Shown piece after piece: positions 19,508 through 30,658 of a DNA stretch of 35,548 nucleotides (position 1 is its first letter; each line of letters opens with the position of its first letter). Origin of the DNA: Ophioceras dolichostomum (Eukaryota > Ascomycota > Sordariomycetes > Magnaporthales > Ophioceraceae); contig PYST01000375.1 of assembly GCA_003049485.1 (NCBI GenBank), positions 1 to 35,548 on the forward strand, in the 5' to 3' direction. A program made the translations under genes and the position numbers. The notes beneath the pieces are model-generated. The model saw only the letters and a list, made by a program, of their open reading frames with translations, searched no databases and was not told where the DNA came from.

Positions 19508-22249
19508 ATGAAGCTCTCGCCCGCCGCGGTGCTCCTGGGTGTCGCCGCCCTCGCGGCCGCCGCTGTGCCCAAGGTTACGCCTCGCGACTTTAGCAGCAAC
19601 GATTACTATGTGCTGCACCTTGACTCTGACGCATCACCGAGCCAGGTCGCCTTGGAGCTGGGACTGAGCCATGAGGGCCAGCTGGGAGAGCTTGCCGACC
19701 ACCATGTGTTCTCTAGCGGAAAGACAGAGCATGACGTCGTCAAGCGGGGCCTGCACGAGCGACGGCGGAGGAAACGCAGTGTACAGGGTCGCTCCGCCCT
19801 GGACGGCGTTCTGTTCTCAGAGAAGCAAGTCCTGCGCAGGCCTTGGGAGAAGCGTGTGCCGCCTGGCCGCGCGGCCGGACCGGAGCTGCTCCACCCCCGA
19901 GCGCAGGGTTCCCCGGATGCGGCGGCTGTCAAGGAGCAGGCGCGTATTGCCGCGAAGCTTGGCATTCGCGACCCCATATTCAAGGACCAATGGCACCTGT
20001 TCAACTCGGTGCAGGTCGGACACGACGTGAATGTCTCAGCCGTGTGGGAGCAGGGCATCACGGGCAAGAATGCCACCGTGGCTATCGTTGACGATGGTTT
20101 AGATATGTACAGCGATGACCTGAAGGACAACTACTACGCCAAGGGCTCCTACGACTTCAACGACAAGACCGAGGAGCCCCGGCCTCGGCTCGATGACGAC
20201 AAGCACGGCACGCGATGTGCTGGCGAGGTCTCGGCCGTGCGCAACAATGTTTGCGGCGTGGGCGTCGCGTACGACTCCAAGATTGCCGGACTGCGCATCC
20301 TCAGTAAGCTCATAAGCGATGCCGACGAGGCAGTGGCCATGAACTACGACTTCCACAACAACCAGATATACTCGTGCTCGTGGGGACCGCCTGACGACGG
20401 CAAAAGCATGGACGCGCCAGGCATCCTTATTCGACGAGCTATGCTCAATGCGGTCCAGAACGGACGCAACGGGCTGGGTTCCATCTACGTGTTCGCTAGT
20501 GGCAATGGGGCCGGCAATGATGATAACTGCAACTTTGATGGCTATACGAACAGCATCTACAGCATCACCGTGGGCGCCATAGACCGTACCGGCAATTCTC
20601 CCTACTACTCGGAGAAGTGCTCTGCTGGCCTTGTAGTTACTTACTCGAGTGGCAGTGGGGATGCTATCGTAAGTTCCTGGATCATGTTCTGTCTTCTTTC
20701 TCTTCTTTCTCTACTCTTCTCTAATTCGTGTCTGTCTTCTTTCTCTTCTTTCTCTACTCTTCTCTAATTCGTGTCTGTCTTCTAACGCTACCGCCTACAG
20801 CACACAACGGACGTCGGCACGAACGCTTGCTACAGTAACCATGGTGGCACGTCGGCCGCCGCCCCGTTGGCGGCCGGTATCTTCGCCCTTTCGCTCCAGA
20901 TCCGGCCAGACCTGACGTGGCGAGATATGCAGTATCTGGCCCTCATGACGGCCGTGCCCATCAACCTGGACACGGGCAAGTGGCAGGACACAACGATAGG
21001 CAAGAAATTCAGCCATACTTACGGCTACGGCAAGGTCGATAGCTATGGCATGGTCGAGGCCGCCAAGACTTGGAAGCTCGTGAAACCCCAGGCCTGGTTC
21101 TTCTCGCCGTGGCTCCACATCCAGCAGCCAATCCCCCAGGGCGAGCAGGGGCTCGTCGCCAGCTTCGAGGTCACGGCCGAAATGCTCGAAAAGGCCAATG
21201 TTGAGCGGCTTGAGCACGTCACGGTGACGATGAACGTCGAGCACGGTCGCCGGGGCGACCTGAGCGTGGACCTGATCAGCCCTGACGGCATCACTAGCGC
21301 ACTGTCGGTGCCTCGCCGGCTCGATAACGCTAACTCCGGCTACGTCGACTGGACATTCATGAGCGTGGCGCACTGGGGCGAGTCTGGCGTCGGCACCTGG
21401 ACCATCATCGTGCGGGATACCAAAGAAAATGAGTTTAATGGCACTTTCGTCGACTGGCACCTTAAGTTGTGGGGCGAGGCGCGCGATCCCGCCAAGGCGT
21501 CACTCCTGCCAATGCCCACCGAGGACGATGATAAGAATCACGATCAGGACGTGGCGACCACAACGGTGTCTGCTAGCACCACCACCATGCCCTCGGGCGC
21601 TGATGCTACAAACGCCAACCCCGTGACGACGGACGCGAATCACCCCGATCGCCCCATTAACAGCAAGCCGACCGGCACCGATGCCACCTCCAGCAAGCCC
21701 TCTGATCAGGGGTCAGCCACCACCGATACGCCGGCATCTCAGTCTTCCAGCTCGTGGCTCCCCTCGTTCCTGCCTACGTTCGGCGTCTCTTCCAAGGCCC
21801 AGGCGTGGATCTATGGCGGGCTCGCCCTCGTCGTCGTGTTCTGCTGCGGCCTGGGCATCTTCCTGTTCATGGCCCGGCGCCGCCGGCTGCGGAACAGCCC
21901 TCGCGACGACTACGAGTTTGAGCTCCTAGACGAGGAGGAGACCGAGGGCCTCAACGGCGGTGGTGAGAAGGGCTTCGCCGCGGGTGGCAAGAAGGGCCGC
22001 AAGACGCGGGGAGGCGAGCTGTATGACGCGTTTGCTGGGGGCAGCGATGACGAGGATGACGAGTTCGCCGATTCGCAGTACCGCGATCGCGAGGAGGGCG
22101 ACGGCCGCGCCGAGAAGCGCCCCACCGGTGCCAGCCGGGATCCTCGTGCCCAGTTGGACGATGACGATGTTCATCACGTGATCGGAGACGATTCGGATGA
22201 GGACGAGACCCAGGAGACGGGCGACTCGAGCCTCCTTGGGAGACATTGA
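19508..22249 (+). CDS. KEX2: Kexin, Kex2-type subtilisin-like proprotein convertase
   Basis: This trans-Golgi serine protease cleaves secretory precursors after Lys-Arg or Arg-Arg. Exons 19508-20668 and 20801-22249 encode 869 aa. The 132-bp intron has donor GTAAGT, branch point CTAACG and acceptor CTACAG, and is phase 0. The order is signal peptide (about 1-20), prodomain with basic sites RRRRKR (ending at 90) and WEKR (ending at 116), and an S8 catalytic domain with Asp195 (VDDG), His233 (DKHGTRC), oxyanion Asn333 (ASGNGAG) and Ser405 (GGTSAAAP). A P domain (about 484-624), a Ser/Thr-rich stalk, one membrane helix (about 722-745) and an acidic cytosolic tail follow. The tail has DDYEFELL, a likely Tyr-based Golgi retrieval signal. 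All key residues are present, so it looks active. Filamentous fungi sometimes call it kpcA or kexB. Confidence 0.97.
20689..20783 (+). repeat. 43-bp tandem repeat inside the kexin intron
   Basis: Two perfect 43-bp units begin at 20689 and 20732, with a 9-bp start of a third at 20775. The unit is pyrimidine-rich and each copy contains TCTCTAATTC, a branch-point-like sequence. The likely real branch point, CTAACG, lies just after the array near the CTACAG acceptor. The repeat makes up about 70 percent of the intron. Confidence 0.95.
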
Positions 22250-23329
22250 TAACTTTGGGGGACCACGGCTTTTGACCCCCTTCTCCTACCTCCCTATCTA
22301 CCAATCTATATAGACCACCAAAACTCTTTTTTCCCTCAATGCCCTATACCCCCTCATTCTCTTCAGTCCCTGTTCAGTCGGTAGACAAAGAGGGTTTTGA
22401 GAAACGACAGACATTTTACAAGACGGACGAGCGCAGTTGATCATCACGCAGTTGATCGTCACTACGCCGCCTGCCACAACCCCGAAGCTAGACGCGGATA
22501 AGCATGTCACGATAACACGCACCGCATTAAATAGGTACTCTGCATTGGTTACGCTGCATGTTTTAGTCTTTCGGCTTTTTATTCTTATGCCGGTTTCCTT
22601 TCGCTTGTTCTCATATTCTATTATTCACCCCTCGCGGGGAGGCGTCAGGGATTGGGATTGTCTTGGTAATTTGCTGGGTCTGGAAGGAGTTGTTTCCTTC
22701 CTGCTTCGACCTTTAAAAAAAAAGAGATCACTGTACGTATTATGCTCGCCGATACTGCCAGTGGCCCTATAGTTATTCTAGCTTCGCCCCCAACTGTTCT
22801 ATACATATCAACCTTGCTGCCGACCACCCGCGATGCGCTACCTCCCAGACGGACACGCGGCGAGCTAATAGACAAGTTCGGGAAAATCCTCAAAAAAGGA
22901 AGCTCCTAAAATCAGCGTCGTTCTCAGCTGTGATGAATGACTTCTATTGAGTGCATGTTTCCAGCATTCACATTATGGAACAGTCGAAAGCTGTCTCTTC
23001 AATCAACTTATCCCCGAGCTAGAACGTGGGAAGGTGGTTGAAGAGCATTAGTGACCGAGGCAATGGGTCTTGGTCTGAGCGGGAATGGCGAGAATGAGGG
23101 AGGGAAAGAAAAACAAGAAACATGGCTCCTTCCGTTTACACCTTGGAGCTGAATTGATACTAAGTAGGTGACTTGCAGGTATCGACCCTCAGGTCCCCGA
23201 AAGCTACAGTTAAGTTACACTGCTTGGCCGGTAGGTAGTTGGGGCGATAGGTGGTGAGTTAGACGTAGGTACCCAGATAGGCACCCAGAAAACCCCTAAT
23301 TATCGATATCCAAAGCACCCAAGATCTGC
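22250..23329. other. Intergenic between convergent kexin and SNX4
   Basis: These 1080 bp hold the 3' ends of two convergent genes. TAGGTA-type motifs occur at about 23162-23180 and 23230-23285. An A-run lies near 22713-22722. No gene is seen. Confidence 0.5.
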
Positions 23330-25056
23330 TCACGCGGCAATCCCGCCATCCTTCTCCATCTCCTGAACATACTTCTCCCAGATATCGATGGTCTGGTCGT
23401 AGAAGGAGATGTGCGACTCGGCGATGCTGCCAAACTGGCGCTTGAGCTCGACGCGCTTGATGCGCTCGAAGTCGGCGACCTCCTTGACGACCTCCTCGTC
23501 GAACATTTCCGAGGTGTTCTTGGCCCGCTCGACCTCGGCCGTCAGCTCCTCGATGCGGAGCTCCAGCTTGCGCTGGCGCTCGCGCCGGCTCTGCTCGTGG
23601 TCCACACCCCTGACGTCCTCGATCTTGCTGCGGATGAACCCGCCGGCGCCGGCCAGGGCGCCCCCGCCCGAGGAGCCGTAGTAGCCGCTGCCGCCGGAGG
23701 CCAGCACGTCGCGGTCGGCGGTGCTCTTATTCAGGTACTCTGTCAGCTGCTCGTAGTCGAGCTGTTTCTGCTCGCGCGCCTTCAGCAGGGCCTTGAGCGC
23801 GCCGCTGAAGGCGGCCAGGTCGCGCAGGCTGCCGAGGTAGTCCTGTTCTGTGGCCTCCTTGAGGGAACGCAGACCGGCGGCTGTGTCCTCAACGCTGGCT
23901 GCGAAGGCGCGCACGGGCGGCTCGACGCCGGGCTCCAATATGATCAGCTTCTGGAACTGCTCGGCGAGATCGCGCAGGTCGGCCTCGATGTCGTTCTCGC
24001 GCCTGGCCACGCGCGCTACGACTTTCTCGACATGTCCCAGGTCCTCGTCTAACTTGTCGCTGCGCTCGCGAACCTCAATGAAGCGCCGATCCGGCCGATG
24101 CACCTTGGTGAAAGCATTGATGAAAGTATCGGCGAAGTTGTCGAAGACGCTGTTCGCCATGCTGGAAGCGCCGTTTCCGGAACCCCCGCTGCCGCCGCCA
24201 ACTCCCGTGCCTGAGCCGGACTCAAACCCGCCGCTTCCGCCGGGGCTGCTGACGGAGATGCCCCGGTTGGCCCGCGACCTCATCGTCGCATTCCAGTCCG
24301 GGCTCTCCAGGAAGGTGTGCAAGATGGGGCTGCGGCGCAGGATAGGGTGCAGTGCGCACCGGGTCAAAAACCGCCGCAGCGAGTGCGCCCGGCGCGCGGT
24401 GAAGTCGGCACCAAACCGGTCACCGCGCACATACTCCATACGTTGCTTGTCCGGCAGGGGCGGTACGGCGCATGCCGGGTAGTCCTTAGCTAGCGTCTTG
24501 AACAGGAAAACGAAATCTGTGAAGCGACGTCGCACAGAGACGTGCGGCTTCTGGAAGGAGGGGAATGTGGTCTGCGATGCTCGGGTATGGCACCGGTTAG
24601 CACTGAGACCTAATGGGACGTGGGCGACACAACTAGGGAGAGGAACAGCGATGGAACTAAGAAGGGAAATCGCTCCAAACTGACGTTGGTCGTAATGAGG
24701 TAAGACACAAAGGCATCCTTCGTGCCGTCGTTCTCCTTGATGGGCGAGGAGACGGTGCACTCCAGTGCCTCGTCGCCAATCCCGTGGGCGTCTAGGCGAT
24801 CGAAGTTTGGTCTTGGCTCCATCGCTGCCGGCTGTACCTGTTTCCGTTTTTGCTTCTGTTTCTGCGACTGCTGCTGCTGCTGCTGCTGTTGCGGCCTGCT
24901 GCTCGCGTACTCCGAGTCTGATGCGCCGTCCGGTCCCCCACGAGTATGTGCTGTCGCTGTGACCGCTGTTGAGGCCGCGGAACCACCGGCTGGCCCGGGA
25001 TGATCGCTGCTATGCCAGGATATGTTGGAAAAGTTGTCCTGGTCAATCACGGCCAT
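23330..25056 (-). CDS. SNX4: Sorting nexin-4 (PX-BAR protein Snx4/Atg24)
   Basis: Snx4 binds PI3P on early endosomes, bends membranes, recycles SNAREs to the Golgi and supports selective autophagy. Exons 25056-24685 and 24571-23330 give 537 aa. The 113-bp intron has donor GTCAGT and acceptor CGCAG, and joins YLITTN to TTFPSFQKP in phase 0. A disordered N-terminus has eight glutamines (about 56-63) and a K/Q-rich stretch. The PX domain (about 98-215) shows LECTVSSPIKENDGTKDAFVSY, RRRFTDFVFL, PPLPDK and the RRAHSLRRFL motif, the last two typical of PI3P-binding PX domains. A Gly/Ser-rich linker precedes the coiled-coil BAR region, which ends at FGSIAESHISFYDQTIDIWEK, as usual for the family. 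The assignment is secure. Confidence 0.95.
24868..24893 (-). repeat. CAG/CTG run encoding polyglutamine in SNX4
   Basis: On the plus strand this reads as consecutive CTG triplets ending in TTG. On the coding strand it gives most of an eight-glutamine run in the disordered N-terminus of Snx4. Such runs often vary in length between strains. Confidence 0.85.
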
Positions 25057-26012
25057 GACACCCTTTCACCAAACGACGACGCGCGAAGCAGAGGCGAAGG
25101 CAAACGCGAACTGGCTCAGTTCAGTGGAATAGAGCACCGAAACGAACGTACGAAAGTGCGCACGTAAAGAGGTGTAGGAGGACGCTGTGGTCCTGGCCGT
25201 AACTGTAGTCGCAGTCGTGGAAGTAGGCCGTCGGGTTTTGAGGGTAGGGGATAAGGGACGATTCAATGTATGTGGTCTGGGAAGGGACCAGGCGGTTTGG
25301 GTGATGCTCGGCGGGTGGGCCTCAGACGCGGGGCTCAGTCACAGTGCAGCTAGTATTGACATGACAGGGTAACTTAGTGTTAGTGGCGGTCGAGTTCGAA
25401 GGCTTGTAAAGAAGTTCGCAGAGCTGCGATAGAGTGCCAGCAATTCAAGTAGTAATGTTTCACGCTGAGGCTCCGAAGTTGGTGGTGTTTTGCTTCCATG
25501 GTGCGTGGCAGTTGGGGGGCGGACGCCCTGCTTGCTTGATCGGGTCAATCGGCTGCTGACGTAGTGCAACTAGGCAGGCAGATTGAAGTCTCTCCCCACG
25601 TGCGAATGATCGCCCATCAGTGCCTGTGCTCAGGGGGTGGGGCATTGCTTCCCACACGCTTTGGCTATGGGCCGATGCACATGAGGGATGCGAATTGAGA
25701 GTACAAACAAACCAGGCGATCTGCTTTGAAGCATGAGAAGCTGTACACACTGTCTATTTGAGAACCTATGTTGAGATGTCCTAATGTCTACTAGGTGGTA
25801 TGCCCCTAGGCCTCCCTGACTCCGATCCCAACCGTTTTGAGATTTCCCCACGATGTACAATGTATGATCTGGACAGGCGCCGCTCCCACAGCGGCTGCTT
25901 GGTAACAAAAGAAATAAAAGCTCACTCTAGGCGAAGGGTAAGCAGCTCGTCCGTCTATCTCGTTGACGTGAAGATCCACCACCACATGACATGCAAACAC
26001 CATTCTATCCCC
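25057..26012. other. Intergenic between SNX4 and MDM38
   Basis: This 956-bp stretch contains the SNX4 promoter and the MDM38 3' flank, both on the minus strand. Only short unrecognised frames are present. Confidence 0.5.
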
Positions 26013-27856
26013 TCACTTATCGCTGGGCTGGGCGGCCTTGGCCGTGTCTGACGCGGGTTCGGCGGGATCCCGAGACTCTTGCTGTGCTTGCTCCTGAGCT
26101 TTGGCTTGAGCCTTGGCCTCGGCCACGGCATCGATCTGGGCATTCTCCGCCTCGACCATGGCATCGACTTGCTCTTTTTCGGCTCCATCCAGGCTCTCCG
26201 TGTCCACCTGCCTTTCGTCCTTCTCGTCGATGTCCTCGACGTCGCGAGGAGTGGCCAGCCCAGTGTCCTGGTTCTCCTGGTTCTGCTCGTTCTCCTCCTC
26301 GATCAACTCCTCCTGCTCCTTGATCACCTCAAGACGCTGCTTGTTGGTTGCTGCGCCCTCGGCGTTGTGAACCTCGAGCTCTATCTCGTGGAACAGTTCT
26401 TCCGGGATCGACGACAGCACGCCAGTGAGCGCCTCTATCTGACTCGAGACCTCGTCCCCGCCCGCGACACTCGGGGTCACAGGTGAGGATGACTGACCGT
26501 ACATGTAGGCATTGCTTAGCACAAGAAGTGTCGATGGTACGCCGTACTTGAGTCTCAGGTCCAGCCACGTCTGCAGGTCCTCCCGCAGGCGCGCCGGGGA
26601 CATGCCGTGAGTCTTGATTCCACGGCTGGCACACGCCGTCTGCAGCTCCGACACCGTCAGACTGTCCACGCCTTCAAAGCTGATGGCTCGGTCGTCGCGC
26701 TTGATCTGGCGCATGCGGTGCCGGACCTGGTACCTGAGCATCATGTCTGTGCCGAACGTGTTCAGGTTGAGGTATCGGCACATCGAGACTAGCTGTGGCC
26801 TCGACAGGTTGTCTAGCGTCAGGTCGTCGCGGAAGATCTTGCAGACCTTGATCACGTCCTCCGCCGTCGGCTTCTCGCCCGTCGCGCGCACCTTGCGGAA
26901 GAAATTGGCAAACTCTTCCTTCTGCGTGGTCGCGGCTGTCAGGGGCAGACCCGTCTCCTTGAGCGTCTGGCGCAGGAACGAGCTGACCTCCTTCCGCGTC
27001 GCCCGCAGCTTGTTGGCCTTCTTGTCCTTGGACGTCTGGCCCTCGTATGTGCTGGGCAGCAGGTTGGGGAAGAGCTTGAGCGCCACAGGGAGAAGCAGCT
27101 CGGCGAATGGGACGATGACGAAGACTGAGAATGGCACCAACCGCGCAAGGTCTTGGACCGTCCGCTGGAGCTGGCGGTTCTCTCGCCGGGTGAGTTCGTA
27201 GCCGGCGGCCATTTTCAGCGCTAAGCGGCTGCTGATGCTGACCTCGGTGGCCAGGAGTTTCGTGCCATCCCAGTAGTGCAATGCCTCTTTTTTGATTCTC
27301 TGGCCGAGTGTGAGCTTCTTCTCCTCCTTCTTAACATCGTCCTTCTTTTCTACCTCGTTCGCCTTCTCCGCGGCGAGTTGGGTCAGAGATGCCGGCTCTT
27401 CAGTTGCTTCGGCAGCTTTGGCGGCGTCGGCGACTTCGGCAGCCCCAGTCGCCTTCGCTGCGATGGTTTTCTCGACGCCTGGCGCCGTGGATTTGGAAGC
27501 CTCTTTCGCCGCTGGCTTGTCGTCCTTCGGTAGAGGGCTCTTAGCCTTGTTGGGATCGAAGCCGGGCGGAGGTCCCGAGGGCAGGCCACCACTAGTAGTG
27601 TGCGTCGCGGTGGACAAACTCTGTACAGGAATGAGGAGCGCCACCGCAGGGTTCCGGAGCGCGAGGTTCTGGGCGTTTCGGCCTAGACGGAGCTGGGAGG
27701 CTCGCAGTGCGGACTGTGGAATTGCGCGGCCTGTATTACGGTCACTGTTAGACCAAAAGAGCGTCCTAATCTGTAGAGAAAGTAAAGCAGCTTACCGGGA
27801 CCAAGAAAGGGATTCATGACCATGGCGCGACGGGCGACACTTGCAGAAGCCCTCAT
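26013..27856 (-). CDS. MDM38: LETM1/Mdm38 mitochondrial inner-membrane protein
   Basis: LETM1-family proteins support K+/H+ exchange across the inner membrane and aid insertion of mitochondrially made proteins. Exon 1 (27856-27796) and exon 2 (27730-26013) encode 592 aa. The 65-bp intron has donor GTAAGC and acceptor TACAG. The spliced start MRASASVARRAMVMNPFLGP followed by GRAIPQSALRASQLRLGRN is an Arg-rich, acid-free presequence. LETM1 markers are GTKLLATEVSISSRL, ELTRRENRQLQRT, the membrane helix (about 218-238, VPFSVFVIVPFAELLLPVAL) and LPSTYEGQ, then the soluble RBD with NLSRPQLVSMCRYLNLNTFGTDMMLRYQ. The C-terminal 120 residues are Glu/Gln-rich and partly coiled coil. Exon 1 has three in-frame ATGs. 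The EF-hand of animal LETM1 is not evident, as usual in fungi. Confidence 0.95.
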
Positions 27857-29281
27857 GACGGCGACTTAGAGAGTGAGGGCGGAATCCAGAGAGTGGACGG
27901 TATTGAAAAAGAGGGAATTCAGTATTTGAGGGTCATGCGGTGTACGAAAGTTGGTGGTAACTCAACAACAAGAATGTGGTAAGAAGAAGAGAAAGTCTAT
28001 ACAAAACGAAGTTGGTCTGGGGAATGCAGGAGGCTCGAAAGGAAGAGAAACCGACATGCGCCATGCACCAACTTCTTGAAACTACACCAGCCTAGTCCGA
28101 TCGTCCCGTTCCTGCCACTGTGCCGGCGTGATGATGACACATCCAGATCGCGAGAGCGTGACTCAGCACGTGACACCATCACTCACTTGAAAATCCCTGC
28201 GCGAGTCAATCACTCCTAACTCCGTATTGCCGAGGTCTTCCTGTTGACGCATATCACGGGAAGCCCTTCACCATTTACCTAAACATCTAAGGTACCCAGA
28301 GTTTCAGGCCCAGGTCGATAGGTACCTAGCTGAGTACCTAGTTCGCGCCATCTCCCAGGGAGCCAGTGAGACTCATTCTAGGATCTTCAAGCATTCTGTA
28401 GTGCTCGACCTCTTTCCTTAACCATAGACTAGATTTTCGCGAGTCTCAACAAAAGTCAAGGGCTCGGCGTTTTGATGGGGGCAGGTTAGAATGGTAGACG
28501 GATAAGGCTGGATAGAATTATGGGGCCTCTTACACGTCCCCTCCACCTAACAGCTGATAGCCGTCTTCCCATTTACCGAAACAGGACGGCGTACAAAATA
28601 CATGCGTAAATGCTTCAAGTTGGTCGGTAATAAGCAGGCCTCGACTTCCCGGAAAGCCCGGACGCACCGTTAATACGTGCCTCGAGATCGCTAAGCTGCA
28701 AGTGGGAAAACTCGGCGTTCGGAGGGACAGGCTAACTCACTGATTCGTGTTGACCCATGTCGCATGTGCATCCCCGAATCCATCCCCGCACTTTGTCCGG
28801 GGGTCTTCCATTAAATTCGCCGGACATCGCTCGTCTCATCAACTTGAACCCTTAGTCCCTCGAGCATCCACCTCCTCACAGACGCTGCGAAAGCGCCGGC
28901 GCCTTCTCACCGCAATCGACAGGGGCGCTAAGGAGAGCGCATATCGCTCCCGGCTAGCCTCGAACTCAGGTGCCTCCCGATACCTCAAAACGCGTCAACC
29001 ACGGTCAACATGGACGTTTCGTAGCCTTCCAAAGTGCAATTCCCGGAGTCACCCAACGGCCCACGGCATATCTCGCCACCCTCGACCTGGACGCCACTCC
29101 TTTTTTTCCCGCTGGCATAGGTTGCAACGAACTTGTCCGATCGTTTATTGTTCATATTTATACCTGGGTACCTACCTACGTACTACCCTACTATTCGCTC
29201 TCGCCCTCCATCTGCACTTGCCCCAACGCTGCGTCTTGTGTCAGCAATATTCCGCGAATAGCAGCAGGGCTCCTGCGTAAC
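27857..29281. other. Divergent intergenic region between MDM38 and ADK2
   Basis: These 1425 bp carry the promoters of two divergent genes for mitochondrial proteins. A GCACGTGAC E-box-like site lies near 28167-28175. TACCTAGGTA-type clusters occur at about 28291-28342 and 29163-29188, the latter only about 95 bp from the ADK2 start. A long plus-strand frame (28747-29280) has no ATG, so I do not call it a gene. Confidence 0.5.
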
Positions 29282-30222
29282 ATGCGCCTTCGGAAGGCCG
29301 CTCGTGTCATCCTTGTCGGCGCACCGGGCGTGGGCAAGGGAACACAGTCGGAGCGGTTACTGCAGCGGTTTCCACAGCTTTCTTCTATCAGCTCGGGCGA
29401 TCTACTACGCAGCAATGTCAAGAACAGAACACCCCTCGGTAAGCCGACTAGTTCTCGACCCTCAATTTGTCGTCCATTCTGTCACCGCGTCAATGGGTAG
29501 TACGAGTTCTGACCGTGATAATCTTCTGTCTATGGTTCGGGTCCACAGGCATCAAGGTCGAGAGTACCATGAAGGCCGGCGGCCTGGTTTCGGACGACCT
29601 GATCCTCCGCCTCATTAGTAACGAGTTCAACAAGCGCGGCTGGTTGTTCGCAGGCGGGGCCGCCGGAGGCAGCATCGGAGCCAGCAATTTCATAACGTTG
29701 GCCTCCGCCTCGGCCACCGCGGACGCCCGGGAGTTCGACCGTGACATGGACGTCTTCCTCGGGAAAGAGGCGGCCTCGGCAGCAGCGGGAGGACCCCAAC
29801 TGTCGGATGACCCGACGGCGTCGTTCCTCCTGGACGGCTTCCCGCGCACCGCGCCGCAGGCCCGCCGTCTCGACGAGTTGGTCCCCATAAACCTCGCCGT
29901 GTCCATCCGGACGCCGCTCGAGGTCATCATGGAGCGCATCGCGGGCCGGTGGGTGCACGAGCCGTCCGGGCGTGTGTACAACGACTCGTTCAACGCGCCG
30001 CGGGAGCGCGGGCGCGACGACGTCACGGGCGAGCCGCTCGTGCGCCGCGCCGACGACAGCGAGGAGGTCTATCGCGCCCGCTTTCGCAAGTTCGAAGAGA
30101 CCAGCGAGCCGCTGCTCGAGCATTACGCCCGCAAGGGGGTGCTCTGGGAGGTTCAGGGGATGAGCAGTGACGAGATTACGCCGAAGCTCTTCAGCGAGTT
30201 CGAGAAGAGATTCCTGATGTGA
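29282..30222 (+). CDS. ADK2: Adenylate kinase family, mitochondrial GTP:AMP phosphotransferase type
   Basis: The enzyme transfers phosphate from a nucleoside triphosphate to AMP; yeast Adk2 and animal AK3 prefer GTP and act in the mitochondrial matrix. Exons 29282-29438 and 29549-30222 give 276 aa. The 110-bp intron has donor GTAAGC and acceptor CACAG, and joins TPLG to IKVESTMKAGG. The P-loop is GAPGVGKGT (Lys19), the NMP-binding part is SSGDLLR, the Walker B-like motif is FLLDGFPRTAPQA, and the LID contains GRWVHEPSGRVYNDSFNAP. An insertion of about 45-55 residues (about 86-142, rich in Ala, Gly and Ser) separates RGWLF from the FLLDGFPRT motif. The LID lacks zinc-binding cysteines. The ATG at 29282 is the first in frame; it gives a short basic N-terminus, as in yeast Adk2. 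Confidence 0.92.
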
Positions 30223-30658
30223 ACCGTCGACGACTCTCTTCCGACCGCTTACCCCAGTCATCATCTCTATTTGGTTCAGTCAGCCCGGTCTCCCTCCATA
30301 TACTCTGTTGATAAGATTTACCATTCCCCTGCGACTGGTGGGGTGTGTGTCTTGGATGGCCTGTGTCTTGGATGGTTATCGCAAGCGCTGCAGTTTTCCA
30401 GGCCAGGCGTATCCTTTTTGTCGTAGCTTTTTTTTTGGGTCCTTTTTTCGTTGTACGTATTACTTTACTCGCACACCTAAACCTGCTTGTGCTTGCCTCA
30501 CATAGGAACATCAGGATTTTTGCCCCTGAACAGCGGCGAGCTTTGCATAATGTGACACTGTTCATCAACCTTCACTTATAGCTATCGCCCGCGACATAAA
30601 GCACGCCTATGAGCTCCAAGTTAAACATAGTATACATTCGCCGTAGTAGACCACCAGA
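30223..30658. other. Intergenic between convergent ADK2 and GH76 genes
   Basis: This 436-bp stretch lies between two convergent stop codons and should hold both 3' untranslated regions. A 9-bp T-run at about 30429-30437 is the only notable element. No gene is seen. Confidence 0.55.

Noticed and set aside
23411..24052. Plus-strand frame opposite SNX4
   Set aside because: Antisense shadow of the BAR region; Ala/Leu-rich with no family features.
27731..27795. Alternative acceptor CTACAG near 27771 in the MDM38 intron
   Set aside because: It would leave an intron of only 25 bp and lead directly into a stop codon.
28940..28985. tRNA-like TTCGA box on the minus strand
   Set aside because: The flanking bases do not pair into a T arm, and no acceptor or anticodon stem can be drawn.
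28747..29280. 177-codon frame ending next to the ADK2 start
   Set aside because: It has no ATG, begins at GTG and shows no recognisable domain; it is probably 5' flank and leader.
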